From Eutrigla gurnardus (Eukaryota; Chordata; Actinopteri; Perciformes; Triglidae): 64,000 nt of DNA. This document shows positions 49,206 to 63,677 of this stretch, in pieces. The notes beneath the pieces were generated by a model. It was given only the letters and a program-made list of their open reading frames with translations. It was not told the origin of the DNA and searched no databases. Numbering within the stretch: the stretch's first letter is position 1; each line of letters starts with the position of its first letter. A program made the translations under genes and the position numbers. The DNA is taken from positions 2,357,625 through 2,421,624 of the forward strand of contig OY741276.1 of the NCBI GenBank assembly GCA_963514095.1, in the 5' to 3' direction.

Positions 49206-50644
49206 ATTTTGTACAAAAAATTCTAAAATGATGCAGGTTGTTGAAATGAATGAAAGAGGTTTTTATTGGTAATTTATGTGGTTTATATAAAACAAATACT
49301 TCTATTTAGCATAGAATTTCTTTACGTAATAATAACAATAATTTATGTTAGAATCAGAACAAACGGCGTTCATGCTTTCAGCTCTCAAACATTCGCCGTG
49401 ATGTTTCCTTTGTTTCCGACTCACTCTGGTAAACTTTAGTAAACTTCTGACACTTCATTTGAGTTTTAAGTGGCTTTTCTTTCTTCTTCTGCGTGTGATT
49501 GTTGTACATTTTTGTTCTCCACAGCGCCCACTACAGTATCGGACATCAATGGCATCAACTCCCACCAGTCACACACGCGTGGCGGCGGGTGAGCTAGGAG
49601 GCGTTGAGATCAGAGACCGACATCATTCATCTGAGCTGCACCGAAATTTAAGGTTCGTTTTTATTCAGCTTCTTTCTGGCAGCAGGATAATATATATATA
49701 TATATATACACACACACTTCCTATAAATCTATTATAAGTTCCTAAATCTTATCTAATCTGTCACATTCTAAAGTATTTCCTGTCTTTACAGTGTGACCTA
49801 TTTCTTTTATTGTGCTCTGATACATGAAAACTATTGAATGTTGTGACGTCTAATCAGGAATAAAGACTCAGATTTGAGACATGAGTATATATAATGGCGT
49901 CCATATGCATGGAGCTGTGGAACCTCAAACGAAGGCTGTTCCTGGGTCTGCGATATTCCCTGTTAGAGAGCGACGAGGAGGATGATAGGACCCCCCAGGG
50001 AGCCGGGGTTTAGATGTGGGGGGGCTCTGCACCACTACGCTGCTCTCCGCTCTGCTGCAGCGTTCGTTAGCGGGGCCCTCAACGGGCTGCTGGCGACGCC
50101 CGGCGCTCTCTGGCAGCCAATGAAAACGCAACAAACAGAGCGTTTAAAAGCGGCGAGCTCAGCAGAGAAGACGTTGAGGTGACTCAGGAAAAGAGAAGAG
50201 CTCTTAAATAGTCACAGTGCTGAGACTGGCCGGGGTTTTATTGTTTTGTGTCTGTTGTTAAGAGGAGGAGACCTCACAGCCCAAATATACCCAGACGACA
50301 GACGGATGATTCATCGTGACTCGGAGACGTCGGACCAGATTTATTTAATGCCCCGTTTGAAGCCGGTCCCTCAGACACGTTCCAGACTTAATCGTCTGGA
50401 TCCCCCCCTCCCTCGGTGGTTCTTCTTCCCTCCACTTTGAAACAAAGTGGCTCACGGCGGCGATTAATGACGAGTCTCCATCTCTGCATCGCCGTCTCGT
50501 ATTTAAACCAGCTGCTGTTTAACTTTCAGCGTCTCAGTGCTCATCGTTTATTTCTACGTGTCGGCAGTTTTATCGGACTCACGTCTGGAAGGCCTGGAGC
50601 CGACCCACCACAGTCAGGTTCAGGTTAAGTACAGTATATTTAGT

Positions 50645-50815
50645 ACATTAGTACTTTCACTGCTCAATGCTGCAGACTGATCGTATATAAGTACACATTC
50701 AAGGTACTTGAACATTTCCGTTTTATGCTACTTTATACTTCCACTAAACTACCTCTCATTGACATTAACGTCATACTTTTCGTACTCCACTACATTTGTG
50801 TGACAGCTTTAGCTC
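50645..50815. repeat. Common fish interspersed repeat fragment
   Basis: GGTACTTGAACATTTCCGTT TTATGCTACTTTATACTTCC ... TTTCGTACTCCACTACATTT GTGTGACAGCTTTAG is a frequent teleost repeat type (from memory). Non-coding. Confidence 0.65.
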
Positions 50816-51359
50816 TTTTTTAAGACTGCAATATTCTTTTCTGCCAGAGAAAACTCACTGTTTCCAGATTTGAAGGTTTTTTTTATGATGAGCTGAATGA
50901 TTGTTTCATTATGAGTTGAGTTTCTTATGCTAAGCAACATATTTATATATATTATACCGTACAGATATTTGTCTGTAGTAACGTATTTGTCACATCGCAG
51001 TGAATACATGAACGCCTGTAAATGAGAGCGGAGGCGTTTAGGGAACAGACTTTCTGAGATGATGTGTTTGTGTCCCAGATTAAAAGGAGGATTTTTGAGT
51101 TCTGCCCCGCTGATCTCGGAGGCGTCTCCTTCTTCATGTCCATCAGCAACATAATGAAGCTTAATGCAGATCATTTGTTTACTGATGTGCCGGCTTGTAA
51201 AAAACATCAGGAGGCGGAGCACAAACACTACAGACACACGATGTGAGTGCACGGAGGCTGACAGGTTTATTTAAATGTGTTTGCAAACAAATGTTTGCTG
51301 GAGTTTTCTCCGAGGGGGAGGCCGACAATTAAATGGTCCACTCAGAAGACCGACAGTGT

Positions 51360-51361
<2 letters not shown>

Positions 51362-51397
<36 letters not shown>
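51362..51397. repeat. (AC)n microsatellite
   Basis: 36 bp of AC. Confidence 0.94.
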
Positions 51398-51399
<2 letters not shown>

Positions 51400-52244
51400 G
51401 CATCAGCATGTTAGACCAGCTTCCACATCATCCTACCGAATACAAAACACCAAATCAAAATCACCGAATTTGATCCAAATATTTCCCATTGTGGTGCCTT
51501 TTTTAAAGCTGATGACAATCAAACACATCACATGTTCTTGGAAACATGAAACATGTTTGTAGAGTCCCTAACTGGTCTCAGACCTGCCAGCGGTGGCGTG
51601 TGAGTGCACCTTCCCTCCCCCCCCAGCAGGGCGGTGAGCTTTTAATCTGGTAAGTGATCCACGCAGCGTCCCGGGGAGAGCCGCTGTGTTACTAATCTGT
51701 TGTTGTGAGAGAGAGAGAGAGCTGTGTAAACGGGTGTGTGACGCCCTGCAGTGATTCATGCTGCACGCCAGCGCTGCACCAACACCAGACACGGTCACTC
51801 CCCGTCGACTTTGATTTTCACGAGGGAATCCAGGTCGGAGGTCTCCTTGTAACGATCTAACGCTGAGGGACGATGATGGATAATCGATAACCAGAAAAGC
51901 ATGTTATGAAAACGAGCCCAACTTTAACGTTAAATCTTAAATGTCCCTGTCTTTGTTCGATTCCCGCGGCAAACGTCTGGATTCCTTGAAGGAAGCGACT
52001 CCCACTCGAGATAAAACCGCCGCGGTCGGCTGTGATGTTTCTCATCCGGCGCCACAAAGAGCGGCGAGATATCACAGCAGCAATGCAACAAAGGGAAAAC
52101 CCGGCTGCCAAACAGTTAATCCCGCTTAATCCAGCTTTATTCTCCCTATATATGTATTTTTTTTCATGATATCCTTTTGACACTGACAAGACATTATGAA
52201 ACCATCGTAAGATGTGTGTTTGTTCAGAGAATCACAGCGTGAAA

Positions 52245-52269
52245 CGCCGCCGCCGCCGCCGCCGCCGCC
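52245..52269. repeat. (CCG)8 trinucleotide tract
   Basis: 25 bp of uninterrupted CGC/CCG in an otherwise AT-rich intron. Confidence 0.93.
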
Positions 52270-54244
52270 TGATAAACAGGAACAAGAGAAACAAGATGTT
52301 TATCACCTCGTTTCATCCACTGCAGGATGTGTGAACTCTGAAATGTCACGAAAACATCTCGATGTAATAATCTGGAACTAAACTGTGGTTTTAGTTAAAG
52401 ATTAATAACCTGGTTTCCACCTTAACTAATGCTACACGCAGTGAAAAACAGTAAAACACATCCTCATTGTTCTATATAGAAACATATAAATCATCTCTGC
52501 TCATTCATGGAGAATTAATGCTTTCATATAAATATGCACAGATGTGTGTAAATGAGGCGCTCTAACCCGAACCCCTAATTATTCAAGTTTCCCGCCAAAA
52601 CGCCATTTTCCAGATTACATTTGCACACATCGTGACACTAATAATAAGAATGATAATTACTTCTTAGATGCTGTCAGCAGACGAGCGGCTCACTGCGATG
52701 ACACTGCACTGCATGATGGGAATTAATTACAATCTAATAGAGTCTGTACTTGTGTTTTTTAAAAGCAGGCTCTATTTATTACTTCTTAACCACGATAGTG
52801 AACTATCTTTATCAATTAATTACGATGAACCCCATGATGGGAATTCACCACAATCAACTTTTTTATAGTAACGTGATAAAATCAGACAACTGGAGTCAAA
52901 AGTACAAACATTCTATTAAAAAACATTAAATTAAGTATCACTATGAAGGATTTCTACTGGTGTAGTTTTACAAGGCTTACTGGATCTCAGGTCATATTAA
53001 TAAGGGAAATAAATATTGTTAAATACCCTCAAATGCATTAAAACTAAAGGAATAGAGTAAAGAGTACAGATACCTGAAAATGATACGAAGTTTGACAGGT
53101 GGAAAATAAACGGGAATACCAGAGTTCGATCCGATCGATCAGTGCGTCGCTATGAAATCCACCTATGGACACTAACTAGAATAATAATTATTGATTATAG
53201 TAGTTTTATAGGAATAATTATAGGAATGATTATGCACATGAAGTACCTGATATACTGTCAGGAGCATGTTTTTGAAAAACAACAACATAATGGACACAAG
53301 CCTCTTCCAGTTCATTTAAGTCATGTGATCTCCTCCATCAGAGCGAGCAGACAGGAAATAGAAATGTTGTCATGATGTTGACAAGAAGCAGCAACTATTT
53401 CATCTAAACAGTGATATAAGTTGTAACTCGATTGACCCGTCTTATTAACGGCGAGGAGGTCAAACCAAATCAAGAGTCCGTCACATTAAAAGCATGGCGT
53501 CAGGACAGGAAACGCCAGCAATCAGACGCTCCACACCGAGACGCCGCGGAGCAATAATCTGATTGGCTCTAATCATCATGTGGAATTATCTTTTTGGTTG
53601 TGTAACCTCGACCACAGCGGGGGGGCTTTCAGCATAATGGATGAGACCCGAGGTGAAGAACGCAGTTGGAGATGAAGAAATAATGACTTCATTTTCTTTT
53701 TAACATGTTTTTTTTTCCTCGAGTCGAGTTGTTGACTGAACTCGGATTCTGTCGTTGAACGGATCTAATAACCGTTTCAGGCTCACTCGGCGTTTACACG
53801 GACGCCGCCGCCGACCAGCGGTTGCACGGGGGCGATAATGATGTTGTGAATATAGAGATCAAAGTGCTGTCGCCGCGGTGATTAAGCGTTGTGCACGGCG
53901 AGGACGGCCTTATCACCTCGGACCACGCGGAGCCCCCCCCTCCCCCTGTATCTGCTGCTCTCAGATGGCCGACCTGCGCCCGCCGCACGCCAACGCTGCC
54001 AACACTAAAACACCACAGCTGGCGCCGCTCATGTGACTGATGAAAGAGTTTCTCAATTTAGGAAAAAAAGAGGGGGGGGGGGGGGGGGGGGATGAGGGGG
54101 GTTTCCAAAAAACTTCAACTATGTAATTAAACGAAACCAGGGAAGTCTGCGGGATTCGTTTTCCTCGGTTTTCAACCAAAAGCAACAAAAACGGTTAAAT
54201 AATCTTGTAAAAGTAAAAGGAGAGTTTCCTTCAGGTGGACAGAT

Positions 54245-54449
54245 CGTCTCGTCTTGACCCCGTCATCTTGACCCCGTCATCTTGACCCCGTCATCTTGAC
54301 CCCGTCGTCTTGACCCTGTCGTCTTGACCCCGTCGTCTCGTCTTGACTTCGTCGTCTCGTCATGACTTCGTCGTCTCGTCTTGACCCCTTGTCTTCACCC
54401 CGTTGTCTCGTCTTGACCCCGTCGTCCTGACCCCGTCGTCTCGTCTCCT
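54245..54449. repeat. 14-bp minisatellite CTTGACCCCGTCGT
   Basis: About 14 units of CTTGACCCCGTCGT/CATCT with TCGTCTCGT insertions and CTTGACTTCGTCGT variants. Confidence 0.9.
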
Positions 54450-55903
54450 CTGAAGGTTTTATAAACCGCCGTGATGAACATCGTCTCCGGTCATTACTCT
54501 AATGGACGCGTCGTCCCCTCGTTTGCATCGCGTCTTAATTACCGGAGTCATTTTCCTCGTTCATCTGTTTCACTGTAATTAACGTTTCCACAGCCTCCGC
54601 CGAATCAAAGCCATCTCTGAGAGAGAACGCGTCGCCGTGGAAACGCTCACTCACCTGGCTGAGGTGGGGGGGTTTTTCGTTTTCTGTTTACGCAGGTTTT
54701 TTTCATGGAGATCCGCTTTTCTGCTGAGAAACATCTGTGTGTGTGATTTTAAACTGATGTTTGTGAAGCGCTGATAAAGAGCCGGTGAAATCGTGAGATA
54801 ATGATGCTCTGCAGGAGTAATCCAGCCAATCATAAGCTGCAGAACAGCGTAAATAAATATATAACCATGTAATCCGTCAAATCACAGGACTTTCTCTTTA
54901 CCTTCGATTAAATTCAACCGACACATTTTTTTTTAATTACAAACAGCGTATTCAACAGTAGCAAACTAGCTTTAAATTCAAACTGATAATAAAGCCATAC
55001 TTAATTTTTACTTTTCTCTTTCAAAAAGTCACTCCCACCTTTATGATTACGTAATGATTATTATTTATTTTTACCACTCCAAACTATGGTTGTTGTCGTT
55101 ACGTCGTGTTTGTTTCACCCAGACAAGAACCAAAGCGTAAAGCGAGTTACGTGCCGGACTATTTACTGGAATTAAAAAAGTAGCTTCCTGGAATCTCTGC
55201 TGGTTAATCAGCAAATGGTCGCATCCAAGAACGAGTGATGTTTTACCCAGAAAGCTTTGCTGTTATCTGCTGCAGCATGCTGGTCGGATCTGCTGAGTCA
55301 GTATTTGAGAGCCTTAACTGTTAAAGTGAGAATTACGGTTATTTAATTATAGGAATTGTACCAAAAACCGTGGTACGTACGAGCCGTAATGTTCCGCCGT
55401 GATTTAGAAGAAACATTAAAACCAAGAACATTAAAATCAAACATTAGAAGTATAAAGATGATCAGCTGTTTGTTCACAGGCTCCCTTGTTCCCTCGTCTT
55501 CTACAGACTTGTTGTTCTTTGTTATATGAAAGGAGTGATGAAGGTCTCTCCCACGCGCCCGTCTGAATGCAGGTGACAACACATCCCTGTTGACTTCTGC
55601 TAAAGAGCTGCAACTTTCCTCTGATCCTCTAACGTCGTGAGTTTCCTCCACGATCAATACATCTGACCTGCAGCAGCGCTGTTCACCTCAGTGACCAGAT
55701 CATTCAGTCACAAGTCAACGAGAACCAGTAAATATATATACCGGTAAATATACACAATGTGAGCGATGGTGGGGGTTTAACCTGCAGAGACGGAGCTCCT
55801 TCTGATCCACAATCTCACAGAAAGAGGAGAAAGGAAGGAGATTTAGCCGTTTTGCAGTTGGAAAGAAAACGGGGGAATATTCAGAGAAAAAAAGTGGTCT
55901 TAC

Positions 55904-56792
55904 CTGAGAGTGAAGATCTCCACGGGGGAGTCGGCCGCCACGCCGATGAACGCTGAGACGGTCTCCCTCTGTCTCATGGGCGTGGCCGGCACCATGACCA
56001 TGAAGTTACTATCCAGCCTGTGTTCGGCGAGCGGCGGCGGCGCGGCGTTCTGGTAGAGCCTCACCCCGCCGATCCTCTGCAGCGGCGTGGAGGTGTAGGA
56101 GCCGAACAGCCCCTCCTGGCTGGAGCGGATGAAGTGCTCCTTCTTGGCCTCCTCGGAGTGGCACTCCCCCGCCTCCGTGGACTGCAGCAGGTAGTAGAGC
56201 TCCACCGGCGTGCCCTCGGACGCCTCCGGGCCCCGCTGGCGCCCCGGCACCACGCTGGGCGGGCTGAACCAGCCGGCCAGGGGCTCCAGCTCGGCCACGC
56301 ACAGACCCAGACCCCCCCTCAGCTGGCAGGAGCCGCGCACCTCCTGGGTCTCGTGGAAGGCGAACATGTGCACGCAGGGCAGCTTGTCGATGGCGCTGTA
56401 GTCGTCCCAGTCCCGGCCCGCCACGTAGAACAGCACCTGGACCCGGGGCTTGGCCAAGTGGATCCTCGTGTTCATGATGAAGGTCTGCACCTTCCAGTTG
56501 AAGGTGAAGACGGAGGAGGCGGGGAACATGCCGGGGCTCTGCAGGAGCTCCAGGGGGACCGGCTGCTCCACGGAGAGGGGCCCGTAGCTGGTGTTCACCG
56601 AGGGCAGAGTCCGGGCCTGGTACACGAAGAAGGGCTCGGTCCTCGACATCAGGCTGGAGTTCCTCATGAAGTCCTGGTTGGCCTCCTTCAGGAAGAAGGC
56701 CAGGTCCGCGTTGAGCACTTGGTAGTTGACAGGCAGGTATGTGGGGATGGAGGAGTAGCGCTGTAGACCCTCCAGGACCCGGCAGTCGGATA
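55904..56792 (-). CDS. tmem132: TMEM132-family gene, coding exon 2 (N-terminal extracellular region)
   Basis: Encodes 295 complete residues of a TMEM132 protein. The family consists of single-pass type I membrane proteins, mainly neural, with a large extracellular part (cohesin-like and Ig-like domains) and a short cytoplasmic tail linked to actin regulation. Read on the minus strand, an acceptor (pyrimidine-rich, ending CTCCTAG) precedes the exon and CTCAG|GTAAGA closes it. It enters in phase 1 and leaves in phase 2. Family hallmarks in order, numbered within the exon: LQRYSSIPTYLPVNY (about 10-24), FFLKEANQD (about 32-40), SYGPLSVEQ, VQVLFYVAGRDWDD, FAFHETQEVRGSC, GLCVAELEPL, EGTPVELYY, LQRIGGVRLYQ, and FTLR at the end. 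Two N-glycosylation sequons (NSS, NTS) and five cysteines are visible. The exon is strongly GC-rich compared with the flanking introns. The start codon and signal peptide must be on an upstream exon outside the window. By eye it resembles the B/C/D group more than A or E; the paralogue is unresolved. Confidence 0.95.
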
Positions 56793-58264
56793 CTAGGAGA
56801 CAGAAGAGTTTAGAATAATAATAATTATTTTACAATGAATTAGATCTCCATATAATAGACTTGGGAACGTCCACATACAGTCTATCTGACTGTCTTTGTG
56901 TTGGACGTGAGCTTGTGAGGATGAGGAAGGTGTTTCTACTAAAACCACATGAAGAACACACTCATAATTAGTGTTGAATCAACCTGTTAAAGGTATCTTT
57001 GCATTATGTTTATTCCTAAATGTTCTCCTCTGCTGCAATAACTCCAACAATCCTTTAAAAGATAAACACAAAATACTGAAAATACAAACACAATTCAAGT
57101 TGTGTTTATTCTCTATTCTCTTCCACTTGTGTTTATGCATCATTTAACAGTTGAGATCATTTTGCTTCTTGTGTTTTTTTTGGAGAGAAGTATTTTCTCC
57201 ATTGAAGCTCTTTGTTCCTGGCTGCTGCATCACTCGCTCTGTAGACGTGATCGATCATGTTCAGGCGTACAGACGGTCCGGCTCGGCTGCTTATTTAATC
57301 ATCCACAGATAGATGATCACCACTGCTGGTTTAACCCTCCGACGTTACAGCGAAGAACAAGTTCCCGTTCCAGACCGGAGGATCAGCTCGGTCCGCATGG
57401 AACAGAGGTTTTTAATCCCAATAACAACGGCCGTTGACCTTCTTCTTCAAGAGCAATCTGCTGTGTGATTACGCTCCTTCAGCACAAGCTGGCTGCCGGA
57501 GGATTTCCCTCCGCTCCACGTTTTACAAATCAGAAGATTTGTGATACGCGGCGCCCTGTCTTGACCTCGGCGCTGCCGTCCCAGGGGGGGGGGGGGGGGG
57601 GGGGTTACACACTTAAAGCATCAGTTTAGCTGCTTCAGGGCAAACACTGAACACAGAAATGGGTGTTTTTATTTTTTGTCATTGCAGCATATGACAGAGA
57701 ATGTGATCTAAACAGGATAAAAAGGTATTTTTCATTTCAGCTAGACCTTAATGACTTTCAACTGGAGCCACAATTTTTATATTTGACTCACAGATGTTAT
57801 ATTTTTCAAATAAAGACATCCTTAAAGGCTGTTCTGAGGATATTACTATTGACAGGAGAAAAAACAAACTATTTTTTTTACAATTACACGCAGAACAAAA
57901 GCAGGTTAAAAACAGACAGAAAGACCTTGTCTTTTGTCAGACTGAATGTTATTTAAAGCAAAGCAATGAGGACCATCTTGTGTGCAAATCGAAATGAAAA
58001 AGCTAAAACAGCTCAATCATCTTTTCGTAGGACGAGTAGTTATTCTAGTGGAAAGGAGGAAATGGAAGAGAAAATGGAAAAAAATCTGCTGCTAATTAGA
58101 ATCCTGGTTCATCTGCACCGAACTCACCGTGTCAAGTAGAAAATACAGAAAGGATTACTATTAATAATAACTATTTATGGAAACTCAGATGATAAATAAG
58201 GTTCAACTGGATGTCGATCCGGCTCAAACTATCTTTAATAGAGACGGTCAAATCGTGGAGCTTT

Positions 58265-58266
<2 letters not shown>

Positions 58267-58330
<64 letters not shown>
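58267..58330. repeat. (GT)32 microsatellite
   Basis: 64 bp of uninterrupted GT. Confidence 0.97.
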
Positions 58331-58332
<2 letters not shown>

Positions 58333-58789
58333 TTAAACCAGTTCATCTATAGCAACAGCAGCGTGCAAACTTTGTGTTTCGGACCGGCGCCTGGAAATAT
58401 ATAAACTGTAAAATAATTCCATCCCAAGACAAATAAAAGCCTAGAAATCTCCCCCAAACCCCTCCGATGCAAAATAATCAGAATCAGTGAGCCTTTGTTA
58501 CAGATTGGAATTAATAAATCATCCGGAGCTATTTCAAGATGAAGGGCTCCCCCTCTTTGTTCTGGGGAGGAGGAATCCACAGAAACGCAGTAACCAAACC
58601 TACTTTTTTGTTCTTTGTTTTTGGGAGCAGGAGGAGTGGAGCTCAGATAACTGGACCCCCCTGAGAGATCCATGCTGAACCCCCTCCTGTTTAATAGAAG
58701 CCCTCTCCTGGAAACCTTTGCTTCATGGACTCTATATAGGATTATCTTTAAGTGTTTAATAATAATCTCTTCTTGCCAGAAGATTGATA

Positions 58790-58960
58790 CCACACATGTC
58801 TGTACGCTAAATATGAAGCTGCAACCAGACGCTAACTAGCTTAGCATAGCATAACGGCTAACCTAGCTTTGTCCAGATTTGCGTCAGAGCTTCACGCGCA
58901 AATTATTGCTGGAGTTGAAATATGTCAACACTTTTGGTGTGAATGTCCCTGAAGACATCA
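58790..58960. repeat. Two adjoining fish repeat fragments
   Basis: CTAACTAGCTTAGCATAGCA is a frequent fish repeat motif. It is followed by CGCGCAAATTATTGCTGGAG TTGAAATATGTCAACACTTT TGGTGTGAATG, the reverse-oriented end of the element type at 27165-27260. Confidence 0.5.
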
Positions 58961-60950
58961 CATTGTCATTTAGTTTAATTTCCCATAATTCATCACGGGA
59001 GCTACAAAAGCCAGAGCCGGCTGGTTTACCGTCTCCATGCTCATCAATTCTACCCAAATGAGTCGTTTATTAGTTCCCACTCTGATGATGTGTTCAAGTA
59101 ACTAACAAGACCAATTTCTCACATCAAAGACTTAATTCAAATGTCCTCGCACTAATACATGTGTAGTAGTTGTAACAGCTGGAAGTATTCATGAGGATGT
59201 TAAAAGATACCAAACATAGCTGGCAGAGAAAAAGAAGAATAATGATAATACAACTTAGAAAAATGTCTATTTCAGCATACACGTTATGATCCACATCATG
59301 TATAATTAAATCCCCCTATTGTGTGGCATTAAATTTAAACATAGGCAGCATTATGCTGAGTCCGATGAATTCTTCATTTCCACGTTTTTTAATGAAATGG
59401 GATCTTTTCTCCTTCCTCTACACGGAGACGTGTTGAGTGTTTTCCTGGCGGAGCAGCTGTCAGCCGCCTCGCTGACGAGACTTCGCTGATTTCAACCCGA
59501 ACAAATACAGAGGACGGTTTCTTCCTGGAACCGAAGCGTCGTTGGTCTGTGGTTATTGTGAGTCTTCAGACAGCCGGGTCGCTCGGTCCAACCCTCTGAC
59601 ACACATTGAAGTATCCAGGGTTTTTATTTTACAGCATAGAGAACTTTTAAAGTGTCAAAAGTGCCTCCAGCTTTCGACTAAACTGAACTCTTGACAGGTG
59701 TCTTCATGGAAAAGACTATTTTCTAACAAGCGATGCACTCGCTGGGTTTCTGTCACGTGGAACAACAGCAGCATCGCAGCGCTGTGCTAAAAACTCAAAC
59801 CAGACTTCTTCTCTCCCTTTTCACTGCCGGTAGAAGTCTTAATATCCCATTAAATATCCAGCTGGATTTGGTGTTTAAGAGTCTCAAGCATACCTTGGTT
59901 ATTATCAGGATAAAGTCGTGGATCTTATTATTTTGGCCAGAATATTCGTGTCTAGTTGCCTCTCTAGCACATACAGCCAATTTAAGCTTTGAGAGTTTCT
60001 GAGGTTGACACGGCTGTGTAGAGGGAGGGAGACGGGTCTCAGGTGAGAGCTAACTAGCCAAGCAGCACCCGTCCTCATCCAGGCTCGCCCATCCCCCCCC
60101 GACGCCGCCACATGTAGAGCTGGAACAGGACCGGCGGAGCGGAGAGCAGCCTTCACACTTGCAGAAGCCGAGTAAATGAAAAAGGCGAGATAGGGGACGG
60201 CGAGGCCGCGGTGCCGCCATCCACCGGCGGCTTTAATATTATGGGCGTGAGTGGCGGTCGGCGAGGCGGTCCGGTGAGGCCGGCTGGTCTCCACACTCCC
60301 TCACACGCGTCACGACAAGATAAGGACAGAAAAGCTTCAAATAATGGAGAAAAAGTTGCTTCTCCTCAGATATTCGGTTTGTTTTTATGAATCTGGGGTC
60401 ACACACAGATGAGTTCCCCTGACTGTGTAGCAAAGCCCCCCATCTAGATCCAGACCCCCCACTCCCAGCCCCGTCATGAATGCCAAACCAGGGGGGGGAT
60501 GCTCTTAAGCATGAGGGATGATGGAAAGCTCTCCAGTCTCGTCGAATTACCCGCATCATATTTCTCCCCGTGTTCAATTAATAAGGGGCTATTGAATTTG
60601 TGACCATGCGTCAAGAATAATAATTACACTATTTCTTTCAAGGATCATTTGGGGGGGCTAAGATTTATGCTTTTCAGTCACCGAGAAATTCAAAGAAAAT
60701 GGGGACGGGAAAAAAAAGGAATCAATAGATGACACAGTGTGGTATTACTTCATGCCAGCTTCCATAGAAAAGGAATCATTCAGGCAGATAGAGGTCTGTG
60801 GAGTCGGCCAGCTGATCAGTGAGAGTCCTGGAGGAGAACCTGGAGACCTGCTCAGGTGACTCCTCGGATCCAGCTCCTCTCTACGGGGGTGGGGGGGCTG
60901 GATCCAACCGGCAATAATTGCTCTTGATTAAGGCTCGCTTTAAATTAAAG

Positions 60951-60952
<2 letters not shown>

Positions 60953-61038
<86 letters not shown>
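60953..61038. repeat. (TG)43 microsatellite
   Basis: 86 bp of uninterrupted TG. Confidence 0.97.
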
Positions 61039-61039
<1 letters not shown>

Positions 61040-63677
61040 TGTTTGTTGCCTCTCCTCTAATGGATGGCCACATTTAAGACACTAAGAGCTAATAAAGAGT
61101 AATGGCCTCGCCGGGGGAGGAGGACGAGCTGTTTTGAGTGGACGGGAGAGAAAGCATCATCCCGGGGATTAAAGCGTATCGACCCGGCGGTGGAGAGTAA
61201 ACACTGCAGAGCTGTTTTTGGTCAAAGTTGTGGATGAAGCCCAAAAATAGGTGATAGGGTCACCGGGGGGATGTGGGTGAGGAAGGGGGCCTCCAGGTGC
61301 CGCGAGGAGGCCCCTGATGTGTCGGTGGAACCGAACCGGAACAGCGCTTCCTTTGTGCCGCCCCGGCGGACATGGTTGGAGGGGGGGGAGGGGCCGAGAG
61401 GCCAGACAAGCACATATCTGTGTGGCGATCAGTATTCCCGCGGCCCCTCCGGACTTACTCTGAAACATAAACCGGGGCCCTTTAATGAATCTCTTCCCCC
61501 CCCGTCACGTTGGCCTTTTATTGCGAAACGATATCGTAAATCAGGCTAAATACGGCGGCATCGGCCTCTTTGTGAGCGCGCAGGGACGTTTAACGGTGAT
61601 GGAGCTCGGCGAGGGGACACGAAGCCCCTCAGCGGGACTTGTTGGCCCACCTACTGATGAGTGCTAGGTTAGGAAATTATACAATTACACAGCAAAGTGG
61701 ATTCTAGTGGAGGGGGGGATTACACCACTATTGATAGTAATCACTGAGGAAAATAGAAGCCGTCACCGTAATTCACTTTTCTCCAGCGGGATGGCAGCGT
61801 TATCATCGTCATGTTAACTCGGAGAATCAGCCAACCGAAGAGAATCAGGATGATTACGGACGGCGACGCCCCGTCTTTCAATTATGAGTGAGGACGGCGC
61901 CTCCGCTGGCCAGAATGAGTGTGAATGAAGTGTGTTTTTGTTGTCCTGCAGTCAAGACCACGGGGTCGGACCCGTTGTATGAGGACACTCACTTCTCAAA
62001 ACATTACTTTGGACCCGCCCACTTTTTCCATGTCATAAGTCAGCCCATCTGTCCGTCCAGTCGCCGCCCCTTCAGGTTGAGTTTCAGTTGATTCCAACAT
62101 GTATTGTATCTTAATTACCAGGATGTTGATTTCTGTCACTTTAGAAATCTTTAAATAGAATCTCATGTTTTTAGGACTTTGACTAAATATCAAAGGGAAA
62201 GAATATAATCTATAAGGAATAATCCAAGATGAGGAAATGTAGTTTATTTGAGAATGTACTGAATTAGTCATGGAATCCATTAAATGTACTTTCAGCTTTT
62301 TAATACTTAACTACACGATACTGACAACCAACTGTGGAATAAGTTAAAGCCAAAACAGTGACGTTTTTTTTTTTCAGGAACCATCGTAAACAAAAACCTG
62401 TAAGTTAATTAAATCAGTTTCTACGACACGGAGGAAGAATCCCGTTATTTATAGCGCGGTGTGAATAACGGCGCTAGTAAACTGGAGGGTTGAGCAGCGC
62501 GGCGTCTGTGTGCTGAATGCCTCCTCGCCCGCCGGCGTTCTCCCCAAATTTACTGGTGAACCTCTCCCCAAGGTCGACCCACGTACGGGCCCATAAATCC
62601 AGACCGGGTCCTGTAAACGCCACGCGCCGTGTTTATGAACCCAACGAGGCTTTTCTCTCCTCCAGAACTTCCCTGCTCATGAAAAGCAGCATCATTATGG
62701 TGATAATCGACCCTGATTGGATAAAAACCTTGCAGACCGTCGATGCTGGAACTGAAACGGTGCGTTGGGGTAAATTGCTGAGCAGGAATGTGGAAGCGGC
62801 TCAAAGGCAGCGGAGAGAAAACAGGTGTAGATCGACCGCAGGCAAAGATTTGTTCGCTTAAACTGAGCGTTTCATCTCCGGCGAGATGTGAAGAGTCCAT
62901 TAAATCCTGTTGGTTTGCACAAAGGGATGCTGGGAAATTAGGAAACGAACTATGGAAGGGCGTCTGCTGAAAGTTCCAAGAGTCAAAGAAACTGTTATTT
63001 AGCGAGGGGGGGTTCCTGATCCACGCGGATCCACAGAGACCACTTAAGTCCACATCAAACACCGGATCGCTTTGAAGCGCTCGTGTGAAGGTTTGACAGT
63101 CGGCAGCCCAACAACATGAAGCCGTTTCTCACTGTTCCGGCTGAGCCGGCGGTATTTAGTGTTTATTAAGTGACAAAGTAACAACTTTACGTCAAAGATG
63201 TCAGTGTTTAATGACGACAAACGAAGCCGCTGGTCGTCATAGAAACATAGAAATATTAGACCTCAGCAGGCAAAATAATTACATGATTAAAGTAAATGAC
63301 AATTACATGGATCGTCAGTGGTGTCTATCTTTTTTTCCCTGTTAAAATATTTATATATCCAAATTCTTGAATATTTAATGCTCCTTCCCGTGTTTCTCTT
63401 GTGTTCTATGAAGTGGTAATATTTGTTCTGTGTACTCAAGTAGGACATCCGAGTCGAGCTGAATATAATGATTTCTTTTTAACACTTTTATATCACATCT
63501 TCGGTCATATTGTTAAAAAAAATATAGGAAATCTATTTTTTTTTCCTTCCTGGAAAACAATATATGACAGTTAGCCGATTTCAACCAATAATATGACATC
63601 AATCAATCTTTAACGTCACAGAGCTTGAGTCGGTCGTGAGCAGATCTTATTCAGGAATTTTGAACCAGCCAACCAGT

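Noticed and set aside
50809..51252. 147-codon minus-strand frame
   Set aside because: AT-rich, no recognisable domain, partly inside a common fish repeat.
56020..56766. 248-codon + strand frame opposite tmem132 exon 2
   Set aside because: Shadow of the GC-rich coding exon on the other strand; the minus-strand frame matches a known family and has splice sites.
62550..63062. 170-codon minus-strand frame, considered as tmem132 exon 1
   Set aside because: No hydrophobic signal peptide, no family resemblance and no convincing phase-1 donor.
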